Positions 1 through 9,031 of a stretch of 64,000 nucleotides of DNA are shown in pieces (the stretch's first letter is position 1; the number at the start of each line of letters is the position of its first letter). A program made the position numbers and the translations under genes. The stretch covers positions 124,001 to 188,000 of the forward strand of contig CAYYGA010000001.1 in NCBI GenBank assembly GCA_964471435.1, written 5' to 3'. The notes under the pieces were generated by a model that was not told the DNA's origin, made no database searches, and was given only the letters and a program-made list of their open reading frames with translations. The stretch is from Facklamia sp964471435 (GTDB lineage: Bacteria; Bacillota; Bacilli; Lactobacillales; Aerococcaceae).

Positions 1-4
1 TTTA

Positions 5-661
5 TTACTTTTTAGTCGCATTATTTTCTTCGTTCCAAATCTTCTCCAGTGCTTCAGCAAGAACATCTTGTGGTACTGCTCCAGGAACAGCAAACTTTTG
101 ATTAATTACCATAAATGGGACCCCTTTTACGCCGATATCGATGGCTAGTTGGACGTCATGTTGAACTTTAGCTAAGTTTTCTGCAGGATCAGCAATTATA
201 TCGATCACCTTATCCCTAGAAAGACCCAGTTCTTGAACCGTTTTCAAAAGAAATTTTTCATCATTAACAGCTTTACCGTTCACAAAGTGTCCTTGATACA
301 TTTTTTCAAAAAATTCATTTCCTTTAGACTGTTCTTTTACATATTGAAAAACCCGGTGAGCAGTAAGGGTACCGGTATAAATAGCATTATCATAGTTGAT
401 AGTTAAATCTATTTCTTCAGCTTTTTGCTCGATCTCTTTTAAAGCACGCGTGGCCTGTTCTTCACTTAGTTGTTTGTTTCTTGCAAATGCTTGTGCATAG
501 TTTAAGCCAGGAGCGCTCTCTGCTTGTGGGTCTAATATATAAGAAAAATATTCAATTGTTACTTCTTCTTTAAAAGGCAACCGATTCAAAGCTCTTTTTA
601 AACTAGTTTCACCTATAAAACAGAAGGGGCACACAAAATCAGACCAAATAGAAATTTTCAT
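5..661 (-). CDS. DsbA family (FrnE-like) thiol oxidoreductase
   Basis: A 218-residue protein with the thioredoxin-fold CxxC motif CPFC at residues 11-14, directly after the first beta strand (SDFVCPFCFIGE). This and the helical insert that follows match the cytoplasmic DsbA/FrnE branch of thiol-disulfide oxidoreductases. There is no signal peptide or membrane segment, so it should act in the cytoplasm. The start has a good AGGAGG site six bases upstream. It is cut off from the upstream glycine cleavage operon by a strong terminator and is probably transcribed alone. The fold and family are clear; the in vivo substrate is not. Confidence 0.88.
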   Translation of the reverse strand: MKISIWSDFVCPFCFIGETSLKRALNRLPFKEEVTIEYFSYILDPQAESAPGLNYAQAFARNKQLSEEQATRALKEIEQKAEEIDLTINYDNAIYTGTLTAHRVFQYVKEQSKGNEFFEKMYQGHFVNGKAVNDEKFLLKTVQELGLSRDKVIDIIADPAENLAKVQHDVQLAIDIGVKGVPFMVINQKFAVPGAVPQDVLAEALEKIWNEENNATKK

Positions 662-767
662 AAATATTCCTCCTAGTTTTAATTACTTCTATTATAAAGG
701 AGTACATAACTGATTACCATGTATGTCAGTAATGATTATCTGGCTTTTCTTATAAATATTTTAAATC

Positions 768-802
768 ATAAAAAAGAGGGCTGACGGATGTCAGCCCTTT
801 TC
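768..802 (-). terminator. Intrinsic terminator of the one-carbon/glycine cleavage operon
   Basis: A perfect 8-bp GC-rich stem (GGGCTGAC / GTCAGCCC, arms 778-785 and 790-797) with a 4-nt loop is followed on the minus strand by a run of six T. It lies just downstream of gcvPB and marks the end of that operon. Confidence 0.9.
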
Positions 803-841
803 ACAATATGAATTACTATTCAAATTGTTATAAGTTATAAA

Positions 842-2338
842 TTAAGCTTGTAAACCTTCGAAACTAGACTCATGTTCTGAGTAGTTATATTTTAGAACTG
901 GTTTACGTGAAGCTGTAGCTTCGTCAAGACGTTTAACAGGTGTATTATAAGGAGCACCTTGAACTAATTCAGGTGTTTCTTTTGCTTCTTGAGCAATCTT
1001 AATAAATACATCTATTACCATATCTAAATCGCGTTTAGATTCAGTTTCAGTAGGCTCAATCATTAGGCACTCGTCCACAATTAATGGGAAGTAAGTAGTC
1101 GGTGCATGGATTCCATAATCTAATAGACGTTTACCAACATCTTTAGCTGTTACACCATAATCTTTCTTATGACGAGTTAAACTTAATACGAAATCGTTCA
1201 TATTAAATTTATCGAATGGAGCATCAAAGTGGTCTTTAACACTTACACGCATGTAGTTAGCATTAAGTACCGCATCTTCAGAAGCACGACGTAAACCTGC
1301 CGCACCCATAGCACGGATATAAGTATACGCACGTACGTTAACTCCGAAGTTACCGTAGTTACCTTTAATACGGCCGTATGATTTTTCTGGCATTTCAAAT
1401 CCGTACTTATCACCATTTTTAACAACGTTTGGACCAGGTAAGAATGGCGCTAATTTTTCTACTACACCAATTGGACCAGATCCAGGACCTCCACCACCGT
1501 GAGGGCCGGTAAATGTCTTATGTAAATTATAGTGACATGCATCGAAGCCCATTCTACCTGGAGAAGAGATACCCATGATAGCGTTCATGTTTGCACCATC
1601 ATAGTAACATAATCCACCAGCTTCATGGACGATTTCAACGATTTCACGTGCATCAGTCTCAAATAATCCAGCTGTAGAAGGGTTAGTAATCATAATACCA
1701 GCTGTATCAGGACCCACTGCAGCACGAACAGCTTCTACGTCAATAATTCCTTCTGGAGTGGATGGAATTTCAACTGTTTCATAGCCGGCTACCGCAGCAG
1801 TTGCAGGGTTAGTTCCATGAGCAGAGTCTGGAACAAGGATAACTTTACGTTGCTCTCCTTCACCAATGGACTCAAAGTAAGCTTTAAATGCTAAAATAGC
1901 AGCTAATTCACCGTGAGCTCCAGCAGCAGGTTGTAAAGTAATTGCAGGTAATTCAGCAATCTCGCCTAAATATTCCTGTAATTCGTAAAGTAATTTTAAA
2001 GCTCCTTGAACTGTATCAGGATCTTGTTGAGGGTGAATGTTAGCAAATCCATCCATCGCAGCAACATTTTCGTTGATTTTTGGATTGTATTTCATTGTAC
2101 AAGAACCTAATGGATATGGTCCTGACTCAACACCAAAGTTACGGTTAGATAATGCTGTGTAATGGCGTAAAATTTGTAATTCTGATACTTCAGGTAAACG
2201 AGCAGGTTCTTGACGTGCGTATTCGCCTAATTCACTTGTTAAATCATATTCTTCAATTTCTGATTTAGGCATATCATAACCTGTATGGCCTTCAGAAGAA
2301 ATTTCAAAAATTAACTTATCATAGTCTTGTAAAATCAT
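842..2338 (-). CDS. gcvPB: Glycine dehydrogenase (decarboxylating) subunit 2
   Basis: The 498-residue PLP-binding half of the two-subunit P-protein. With GcvPA it decarboxylates glycine and passes the aminomethyl group to lipoyl-GcvH. The PLP lysine motif NLHKTFTGPHGGGGPGSG is intact, and the CTMKYNPK motif near the N-terminus is typical of the subunit. Its ATG overlaps the gcvPA stop by one base (TAATG), so translation is probably coupled. It is the last gene of the fhs-to-gcvPB operon, followed by a terminator. Split P-protein genes are normal in Firmicutes. Identification is secure. Confidence 0.97.
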   Translation of the reverse strand: MILQDYDKLIFEISSEGHTGYDMPKSEIEEYDLTSELGEYARQEPARLPEVSELQILRHYTALSNRNFGVESGPYPLGSCTMKYNPKINENVAAMDGFANIHPQQDPDTVQGALKLLYELQEYLGEIAELPAITLQPAAGAHGELAAILAFKAYFESIGEGEQRKVILVPDSAHGTNPATAAVAGYETVEIPSTPEGIIDVEAVRAAVGPDTAGIMITNPSTAGLFETDAREIVEIVHEAGGLCYYDGANMNAIMGISSPGRMGFDACHYNLHKTFTGPHGGGGPGSGPIGVVEKLAPFLPGPNVVKNGDKYGFEMPEKSYGRIKGNYGNFGVNVRAYTYIRAMGAAGLRRASEDAVLNANYMRVSVKDHFDAPFDKFNMNDFVLSLTRHKKDYGVTAKDVGKRLLDYGIHAPTTYFPLIVDECLMIEPTETESKRDLDMVIDVFIKIAQEAKETPELVQGAPYNTPVKRLDEATASRKPVLKYNYSEHESSFEGLQA

Positions 2339-3687
2339 TATTTAGCCACCTCCGCTAAAGCTGCAACAAAATCGTCCATCTCTTGCTTAGTACGTTTTTC
2401 AGTTGCACATAGTAAGTAGACATTGTCTTCTCCATAAGCTTTAGAAGCATCATATCCACCTACGAAACCTTTTTCATGTAAATCTTTGTTTACTTGTTTA
2501 ATGTCTTTATTTAACTTAATAGCAAACTCATTAAAGAATGGAGCATCATTTAATACTTCAAATCCATTTTCTTTTAATTGTTTTGCTAAGTAGTGAGCAT
2601 TATTGATGTTTGCTTGGGCCAAGTCTTGAATACCTTGTTTTCCATATGCAGTCATCGCGATTGATGAAGATAATGCGTATAAAGCTTGGTTAGATGAATA
2701 GTTAGATGTAGCTTTTTCACGACGGATATGTTGCTCACGGGTTGATAATGTCATTACAAAACCACGTTTGCCATCTTCATCTACTGTTTCACCAACAATA
2801 CGGGAAGGGATTTTACGCATTAATTTATCAGTTACAGCAAAGTAACCACAGTGTGGTCCACCAAATGACATTGGAATACCGAATGGTTGAACGTCTCCCA
2901 CTGTAATGTCTGCACCTAATGCTCCTGGTTTTTCTAATTTACCTAAAGCTAATGGGTTAGCTGATACAATTAATAATGTTTTTGTACCTTCTAATGCTGC
3001 TTTGATTTCTTTTAAATCTTCTACTGAACCAAAGAAGTTAGGATATTGAACGATTACTGCTGCAACATCTTTACTTAATTTTGATTTCAAGTCTTCAATG
3101 TCTGTAACAGTTCCTTCTAATGCAACTTCTTCAACATCATAGTCTTTACCAAATCCGTAAGTTTTTACAGTTTCAATTGCTTGAGGGTTAACAGATTTAG
3201 AAATTAATACTTTTGAAGATTTTTTAACATGACCAACAGCCATGTTTGCAGCTTCAGATACAGCATTATAACCGTCATATAATCCACAGTTAGCTAAATC
3301 CATACCTGTTAATTCAGCAATCATTGTTTGCCACTCAAATAAAGCTTGTAATTCTCCTTGAGAAACTTCTGGTTGGTATGGAACATATGCTGTCAGGAAT
3401 TCTTGACGCATAATAATGTGGTTTACAATTGTCGGGATATGGTGATCATAAGTTCCTGCTCCAATAAAGAAAGGCATTTGAGTAGCAGTCGTATTTTCTG
3501 CTGCCATTGAACCTATCTCTTTAAGCAATTCGTATTCTGATAATGGTTCTGGTAAATCCATCGCTTCTGTACGACGGCCTTCTTCAGGGATATCTTGGAA
3601 AATATCCATAATTTCTTTAACGCCAATTTTTTCCAGCATTTCTTGGCGGTCTTGATCAGTATTTGGTAAATATCTAAAATTTGCCAT
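2338..3687 (-). CDS. gcvPA: Glycine dehydrogenase (decarboxylating) subunit 1
   Basis: The 449-residue partner of GcvPB in the two-subunit glycine decarboxylase; it lacks the PLP lysine, as expected. The open frame extends six codons further upstream, but those codons contain the ribosome binding site itself (AAGGAGCAGAAT before ATG), so the start is placed at 3687, giving MANFRYLPN as the N-terminus. The stop overlaps the gcvPB start by one base. A hairpin (3752-3786) lies between gcvH and this gene and may trim transcription of the P-protein genes. Confidence 0.96.
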   Translation of the reverse strand: MANFRYLPNTDQDRQEMLEKIGVKEIMDIFQDIPEEGRRTEAMDLPEPLSEYELLKEIGSMAAENTTATQMPFFIGAGTYDHHIPTIVNHIIMRQEFLTAYVPYQPEVSQGELQALFEWQTMIAELTGMDLANCGLYDGYNAVSEAANMAVGHVKKSSKVLISKSVNPQAIETVKTYGFGKDYDVEEVALEGTVTDIEDLKSKLSKDVAAVIVQYPNFFGSVEDLKEIKAALEGTKTLLIVSANPLALGKLEKPGALGADITVGDVQPFGIPMSFGGPHCGYFAVTDKLMRKIPSRIVGETVDEDGKRGFVMTLSTREQHIRREKATSNYSSNQALYALSSSIAMTAYGKQGIQDLAQANINNAHYLAKQLKENGFEVLNDAPFFNEFAIKLNKDIKQVNKDLHEKGFVGGYDASKAYGEDNVYLLCATEKRTKQEMDDFVAALAEVAK

Positions 3688-3751
3688 ATTCTGCTCCTTG
3701 TTCATTTAGTATTTTCTATTATCTTCGTGAAATCGCAAACAATTTTACATT

Positions 3752-3786
3752 AAATTTAGAGTGACTTTAAAAGCCACTCTAAATTT
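3752..3786 (-). terminator. Intercistronic hairpin between gcvH and gcvPA
   Basis: Perfect 12-bp inverted repeat (AAATTTAGAGTG / CACTCTAAATTT) with a short loop. On the minus strand the T-run after it is weak, so it is better read as a partial terminator or mRNA-stabilising hairpin than as the end of the operon. Confidence 0.55.
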
Positions 3787-3802
3787 TTAAGCTATTTAAG
3801 GT

Positions 3803-4162
3803 TTACTCAGTTGGTGCTTCAGTTAAGTAGTCTGAAGTATCAATATCTTCTTCAGCTTCTAATTCAATAAACCAACCTTTTCCAGCTGCATCTTCGTTAA
3901 CTGTCTCAGGTGCATCTTCTAAGTCTTCGTTAACTGCTACTACTTTACCAGCGAATGGAGCGTAAACTTCAGAAACAGATTTAACTGATTCTACTGTTGC
4001 GATTTCTTCTTCAGCGTCTAACTCATCGTCAACTTCTGGTAATTCGATATGTACGATGTCGCCTAATTGGTCTGCAGCAAAGGCTGTAATTCCAATACGT
4101 GCTTTGTTAGGTGCTAAAATTTCAATCCACTCGTGATCTTCTGTGTAAAATACTTCTGCCAT
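3803..4162 (-). CDS. gcvH: Glycine cleavage system H protein
   Basis: The 119-residue lipoyl carrier protein that shuttles the aminomethyl group from GcvPA/PB to GcvT and delivers the dihydrolipoyl arm for reoxidation. The lipoylation lysine lies in the conserved VESVKS motif (about residue 60). The protein is notably acidic, with Glu/Asp runs and the C-terminal tail TEAPTE. An AAAAGGGG ribosome site precedes the ATG. No gcvL (dihydrolipoamide dehydrogenase) or lipoate ligase gene is in the window, so the L-protein must be encoded elsewhere. Confidence 0.96.
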   Translation of the reverse strand: MAEVFYTEDHEWIEILAPNKARIGITAFAADQLGDIVHIELPEVDDELDAEEEIATVESVKSVSEVYAPFAGKVVAVNEDLEDAPETVNEDAAGKGWFIELEAEEDIDTSDYLTEAPTE

Positions 4163-4242
4163 AATTAAAAACCCCTTTTCATTTTTTGTTATATTAATAG
4201 TTTATCAAACTTTTGTGAAATATGAAACATCTATTAACAAAA

Positions 4243-5376
4243 TTATTTATTTGCTAACCAATCTTTCTTAGTTAATTCTGCTTCAATATCTTTTCCACGA
4301 ATATCGATAATAACTTTATCGCCTACTTTATAAGAGCTAGGTACACTTACCATTCCGAAAGGATATCCTAATGTTGGGCCTTTTGTTCCGGATGTAACTG
4401 TTCCGATAACTTCACCGTCTAGGTTTTTAACATCCATACCGGTACGGGCAATTTGTTTACCATCAATCTTGAATCCGCGTGAAACAATTTTCTTGTCGCC
4501 AGCACGGTAAGCATCAATTGCTTCTTTACCGATAAAGTCAACATCTTTATCTTTTGGAACAGCAAAAGCAATACCTGCTGCTACCGGGTTAATATCTTCG
4601 CTGAATTCATTACCGTATAATGGCAAGCCTGCTTCTAGACGTAATGTGTCACGTGCTCCTAAAGCACATTCAACAACACCGAGGTCTTGTCCTTCTTCAA
4701 CTAGTTTTTTCCAGATGTCTACCATTGAGTCAGATGGTACGTATAATTCAAATCCATCTTCACCTGTATAACCTGTACGAGAAATTTGAACATTATCAAA
4801 TCCAGCAACTTTTTGATCAGCTAAATATGAGTAATATCCAATTTTAGTTAAATCAGTCTCAGTTAAACGACTTAATAACTCTTCAGCTTTAGGTCCTTGA
4901 ACTGCGATTAATCCCCAGTCGTAAGTCTCATCAGTAATTTCTACTGCATTGTCAGTGTTGTGTTTGTTCATCCACTCAACAATTTTTTCACGATTTGATC
5001 CGTTAGGAGTAACAATTAACTCATCAGCGTTTCTACGGTAATAAATTAAATCATCCAACATACCGCCGTCTTCTTTAGTAACAGCTGTATATTGAGCTTT
5101 ACCGTCATCTTTGATTTTACGCGTGTCGTTTGTGATAAGAGTATTCCACCAATCAAAAGCATTTTTTTCTTTTGATTTCACACGTACTTCACCCATATGA
5201 GAAGCATCGAATAAACCTACTGCTTCACGAACTGCTTTATGTTCTTCATTGATTTTAGATATTTGAATAGGTAAAGCCCATCCACCAAAATCAACAAGCT
5301 TAGCGCCTTTTTCAACATAGTAGTCATACATAGGGGTTTGTTTTAAACCATTAGCGTCTGTTTTAACTTCTGACAT
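4243..5376 (-). CDS. gcvT: Aminomethyltransferase (glycine cleavage T protein)
   Basis: Transfers the aminomethyl carbon from GcvH to tetrahydrofolate, giving 5,10-methylene-THF and ammonia. The 377-residue length is normal for GcvT. The open frame runs 40 codons further upstream, but a clear GAAGGAG site sits just before the ATG at 5376 (MSEVKTDANGLKQTP), so the longer form is rejected. The first 40 codons of that form overlap the end of the fchA gene. Conserved features include GGWALPIQ, DASHMGEVR and RTGYTGEDGFE. It lies between fchA and gcvH in the operon. Confidence 0.96.
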   Translation of the reverse strand: MSEVKTDANGLKQTPMYDYYVEKGAKLVDFGGWALPIQISKINEEHKAVREAVGLFDASHMGEVRVKSKEKNAFDWWNTLITNDTRKIKDDGKAQYTAVTKEDGGMLDDLIYYRRNADELIVTPNGSNREKIVEWMNKHNTDNAVEITDETYDWGLIAVQGPKAEELLSRLTETDLTKIGYYSYLADQKVAGFDNVQISRTGYTGEDGFELYVPSDSMVDIWKKLVEEGQDLGVVECALGARDTLRLEAGLPLYGNEFSEDINPVAAGIAFAVPKDKDVDFIGKEAIDAYRAGDKKIVSRGFKIDGKQIARTGMDVKNLDGEVIGTVTSGTKGPTLGYPFGMVSVPSSYKVGDKVIIDIRGKDIEAELTKKDWLANK

Positions 5377-5404
5377 ATTTATATTTCTCCTTCTTAAAAT
5401 AAAA

Positions 5405-6040
5405 TTAGTTTGAGGGTACGAGAATTTCTTTAACTTGAGCGTATAATTCATCAGTTTTAGCTGACAATTCTTCAACTTTATTATTCGCCATATCAAAATA
5501 CTCTTCTTTAGTAGCCTGATCTTTCAATTGACCTCCATTGATGTATAAGTTTAAAGAGCTTGCATGAACTGCTGAACGCAGCATTTGCAAACCAACACCA
5601 ACATCTGAGATAATCATTTTTTTGATCAGGGGAATAATTTTTTCAAATCCGTCCAATATGCTTTCAACTTCGTTTAGTAAATCTATAGGGGGTTTACTAG
5701 CAATTTTTAAACCTTCTTCTATCGCTGCAAGACGAGCTTCTTTTTCCTCGTCTGTATCACGCGACATGCCATAGGCTTTGGATAAAGGACCAAAATCTAT
5801 GGCATCACGGTCAATGATGTCAATAAAAATATCTTTACTTTTTTCAAAGTCTTCAATTTTATTTTCTAAAAACTGCTTTTCATCTTCTGATATTTTTTTA
5901 GAAGAAGTAGAGAAATACATTGCCATTAAGATTGCACCGATTCCTAGACCAGCGGTGACACCTGCTGCTGCACCGCCGCCTGGAGTTGGCTCATCAGAGG
6001 CAAGTTTATTAATAAATTCAGTGACTTTTAATTCTTTCAT
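5405..6040 (-). CDS. fchA: Cyclodeaminase/cyclohydrolase family protein (methenyl-THF cyclohydrolase type)
   Basis: A 211-residue all-helical protein beginning with the signature PTPGGGAAAGVTAGLG, which defines the formiminotransferase-cyclodeaminase C-terminal domain family. Stand-alone members act as 5,10-methenyl-THF cyclohydrolase (FchA) or cyclodeaminase. In this operon, between folD and gcvT, the cyclohydrolase role fits best, although FolD next door already has that activity. The gap to folD is 11 bases. The ribosome site (GAGTGGA) is weaker than those of its neighbours, so expression may depend on coupling. The gene symbol is assigned by family and context. Confidence 0.85.
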   Translation of the reverse strand: MKELKVTEFINKLASDEPTPGGGAAAGVTAGLGIGAILMAMYFSTSSKKISEDEKQFLENKIEDFEKSKDIFIDIIDRDAIDFGPLSKAYGMSRDTDEEKEARLAAIEEGLKIASKPPIDLLNEVESILDGFEKIIPLIKKMIISDVGVGLQMLRSAVHASSLNLYINGGQLKDQATKEEYFDMANNKVEELSAKTDELYAQVKEILVPSN

Positions 6041-6051
6041 GAATTTCCACT

Positions 6052-6906
6052 CTATTCTACGTTATTTAAAAGTTTAGCACCTTTAACAACTTGAGATGCT
6101 AATACACCAGTTGTAACAGATCCTACTCCACCTGGAACAGGTGTAATTGCGCCTGCTTTTGGTTCAACTTCATCAAAGCGTACATCTCCTGTTGCTTTGC
6201 CGTCTTTATAACCAAAACCAACATCGATTACAGTTGCACCTTCTTTAATGTAGTCTGGTCCAACTAATCCTAAAGCACCAGTAGCTGAAATAACGATATC
6301 TGCCAAAGTAGTATGGATTGTATTATCTTTACTGTAGACGTGTGTATTAGATACAGTTGCATTACGATTAGAAAGCATCACAGCTAATGGTTTCCCAACT
6401 ACTGGAGAAGATCCTACAACCGCAACTTCTGCACCTTCTAATTCATAATCATAGTAATCTAGAATTTCGATACAAGCTTGTGCTGTACTTGGTGCCATAG
6501 CTGAAGGGTCATTATTTAATAATTTACCTAAGTTAACTGGATTTAAAGCATCAACGTCTTTAAATGGGTGTAAACGTTCAGCAATTTCAGCACGCTCGAT
6601 TCCTTCTGGGAATGGCTGCATAATAATAACACCTGATACAGATTCATCTTCGTTTAATTCATCGATGATTTTTATTACATCTTCAGTAGTAGTAGCATCA
6701 AGTTCTGTACGAGCTTCTGCATCGATACCACATTTTTCCATAACCTTCATTGCACTTTTTTCATAAGCCATTGAAGAAGGATTTTCATCTACACGTAAAA
6801 CTACTAATTTAGGAACTATTCCTTGTTCGCGTAACTTTTCAGCTTCTTGCTTTGTACGCTCGCGAATCGCTTTCCCAACTTCTTTACCATCTAAAATTTT
6901 TGACAT
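6052..6906 (-). CDS. folD: Bifunctional methylene-THF dehydrogenase/methenyl-THF cyclohydrolase
   Basis: A 284-residue FolD that interconverts 5,10-methylene-THF, 5,10-methenyl-THF and 10-formyl-THF, usually with NADP. The conserved motifs are present: YEKSAMKVMEKCGI with the catalytic lysine region, IIMQPFP, and the Rossmann segment VAVVGSSPVVGKPLAVML, which contains the PVVGKP FolD signature. It sits between fhs and fchA on the minus strand, with a GGAGG site before the ATG. Identification is secure. Confidence 0.97.
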   Translation of the reverse strand: MSKILDGKEVGKAIRERTKQEAEKLREQGIVPKLVVLRVDENPSSMAYEKSAMKVMEKCGIDAEARTELDATTTEDVIKIIDELNEDESVSGVIIMQPFPEGIERAEIAERLHPFKDVDALNPVNLGKLLNNDPSAMAPSTAQACIEILDYYDYELEGAEVAVVGSSPVVGKPLAVMLSNRNATVSNTHVYSKDNTIHTTLADIVISATGALGLVGPDYIKEGATVIDVGFGYKDGKATGDVRFDEVEPKAGAITPVPGGVGSVTTGVLASQVVKGAKLLNNVE

Positions 6907-7015
6907 AATTTCCTCCGCTTCCTGTTATTTAATATTTCTATAAGCAAGCAAAACGAACGAGCAGCCATACCCGCCCGTTTCACTTTTGTAAAAAATAATA
7001 AACTATTGTTAAGGA

Positions 7016-8686
7016 TTAGAATAATCCAGAGATGTTTCCTTTTTCGTCAACATCAATACGGTTTGAAGCTGGCTCTTTTGGTAATCCAGGCATCTTCATG
7101 ATATCACCTGTAAGAGCAACGATGAAGCCTGCACCTGCTGAAACTGTTAAATCACGAATAGTAATTTTGAATCCTTCAGGAGCACCTAATAATTTAGCAT
7201 CATCTGAGAATGAATATTGTGTTTTAGCCATACAGATTGGCAAGTCGCCATGACCTTGATCTGTAAATTGCTTAATTTTCTTTTTAGCAGCTGGAGTAAA
7301 TTCAACACCGCTACCACGGTATAATTTTGTAACTAAAGCTTCTATTTTTTCTTCGATTGAAGCATCAGTTTCGTAAGCAAACTTAAAGTTATTTTCTTTT
7401 TCTGCTTCTTCTACTACTACTTTAGCTAATTCAGTTGTTCCTTCTCCACCATTTGAGAAGTGAGTTGCTAATACAACTTTAACGCCAACTTTTTCACACT
7501 CTTCTTGTAGAGCTTTAACTTCTGCGTCTGTATCAGTTGGGAATTGGTTGATTGCTACAACTGGGTTTAGACCAAAGACATTTTGTAAGTTGTCAATGTG
7601 ACGTAATAAGTTAGGCATACCGTTACGTAAAGCATCTACATCTTCATCTTTCAAGTCATCTTTAGCTAATCCACCATGCATTTTCAATGCGCGGATTGTT
7701 GCTACTACTACCACAGCATCAGGAGTGATTCCAGCTTGACGAGCTTTGATGTCTAAGAACTTCTCAGCACCTAAGTCAGCACCGAAACCTGCTTCTGTAA
7801 CTGTATACTCAGCATAATTCATTGCTAATTTTGTAGCGATGATTGAGTTACATCCGTGAGCAATATTTGCAAATGGTCCACCGTGAATAAACGCTGGAGT
7901 TCCTTCTAATGTTTGTACGATGTTTGGTTTGATTGCATCTTTTAGTAAAGCAGTGGCTGCACCAGCACCATTAATGTCATCTACAGTAACTGGCTTGTTA
8001 TCTTTACGAGTATAAGCAACGATCATGTCGCCTAATTTTTGCTTTAATTCAGCTAATGAATTAGATAAACAGAATGCGGCCATTACTTCTGAAGCTACAA
8101 CAATATCGTAACCGTCTTCACGTGGAACACCGTCTACTCTACGTCCTAAACCATTGACGATATTACGTAATTGACGGTCGTTCATGTCAACTACACGTCT
8201 CCAAACTACACGGTTAACATCAATATCTAAAGCATTTCCATGATGGATATGGTTATCTAATAATGCTGCGATTAAGTTAGTTGCTGCACCAATCGCATGG
8301 AAGTCTCCCGTGAAGTGCAGGTTGATATCTTCCATTGGTACTACTTGAGCGTAACCTCCACCAGCAGCTCCACCTTTAACTCCGAAAACTGGTCCTAATG
8401 ACGGCTCACGTAAAGCAACCGCTGCTTTTTTACCAATTTTACTTAATCCATCTGCTAAACCGATAGATGTTGTAGTTTTACCTTCACCAGCAGGTGTTGG
8501 TGTGATGGCAGTAACTAGAATTAATTTTCCTAGGTCCTTGTCATCCATATCTAATTGTGTGAAATCAATTTTCGCTTTCGTTTTACCATAAGGCTCTAAA
8601 ACTTCGTTTGAGATACCTAATTTTGCTGCAACTTCTTCAATCGGCTGCAATTTGGCTTCTTGTGCGATTTGAATATCTGTCTTCAT
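7016..8686 (-). CDS. fhs: Formate--tetrahydrofolate ligase
   Basis: ATP-dependent ligation of formate to THF, giving 10-formyl-THF. The P-loop segment TPTPAGEGKTTTSIGLADGL and the downstream EPSLGPVFGVKGGAAGGG motif are diagnostic. The open frame extends ten codons upstream, but AAGGGGG sits before the ATG at 8686 and the resulting 556-residue length is the family norm. It is the first gene of the one-carbon operon, with a TGTTATAAT promoter about 55 bases upstream. Placing fhs at the head of folD-fchA-gcvTHP joins formate to glycine in one transcript. Confidence 0.97.
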   Translation of the reverse strand: MKTDIQIAQEAKLQPIEEVAAKLGISNEVLEPYGKTKAKIDFTQLDMDDKDLGKLILVTAITPTPAGEGKTTTSIGLADGLSKIGKKAAVALREPSLGPVFGVKGGAAGGGYAQVVPMEDINLHFTGDFHAIGAATNLIAALLDNHIHHGNALDIDVNRVVWRRVVDMNDRQLRNIVNGLGRRVDGVPREDGYDIVVASEVMAAFCLSNSLAELKQKLGDMIVAYTRKDNKPVTVDDINGAGAATALLKDAIKPNIVQTLEGTPAFIHGGPFANIAHGCNSIIATKLAMNYAEYTVTEAGFGADLGAEKFLDIKARQAGITPDAVVVVATIRALKMHGGLAKDDLKDEDVDALRNGMPNLLRHIDNLQNVFGLNPVVAINQFPTDTDAEVKALQEECEKVGVKVVLATHFSNGGEGTTELAKVVVEEAEKENNFKFAYETDASIEEKIEALVTKLYRGSGVEFTPAAKKKIKQFTDQGHGDLPICMAKTQYSFSDDAKLLGAPEGFKITIRDLTVSAGAGFIVALTGDIMKMPGLPKEPASNRIDVDEKGNISGLF

Positions 8687-9031
8687 TAAAAAAAATTCCC
8701 CCTTTAGATAAATCACATAGATTTACTATGCTCTATTCATTATAACACAAAATAAAATAATCTCTTGTATTTTACCCTTTAGTATCGCTTCCAACTCCTA
8801 TAATGAAACGCATTAAATTAATATTTTGTTTTTTTAATCGCTCCAAAGCCTGCCATCAAGCTATATACACACATTATTTTTTCACCTATTAATCAACTAA
8901 GTTGTATAAGACATAATTATAATGACGTAAGCTTTTCCATGTTTTTTTAGGAGATGAAACTATAAAATTTTAAAATATTCTGAAATAAAGTTTGTGAAAA
9001 AAGTACGTAGGTAAAATAATAATTACAAAAA
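8687..9031. other. Intergenic region between fhs and the NAD-kinase-like gene
   Basis: About 345 bases of AT-rich DNA. It holds the fhs promoter and little else I can support: no hairpin with a T-run, no glycine or THF riboswitch core, and no open frame with a ribosome site. A sequence TGAAACGCATTAA near 8804 resembles one upstream of the gene at 10880 but is too short to call an operator. Confidence 0.5.
8739..8747 (-). promoter_or_regulatory. Extended -10 promoter of the fhs-gcv operon
   Basis: Minus strand reads TGTTATAAT, an exact consensus -10 (8739-8744) with the TG extension. There is no convincing -35 at 16-18 bases. Transcription would start about 45 bases upstream of the fhs ATG, leaving no room for a riboswitch in the leader. 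Confidence 0.6.

Noticed and set aside
5377..5496. Forty extra N-terminal codons of GcvT
   Set aside because: They overlap fchA, encode a sequence unlike GcvT, and a strong ribosome site lies right before the internal ATG at 5376.
8687..9031. Glycine or THF riboswitch ahead of the fhs-gcv operon
   Set aside because: The inferred leader is only about 45 bases and shows no aptamer-like pairing. The gaps before gcvT (28 bases) and gcvH (80 bases) are also too short or empty.
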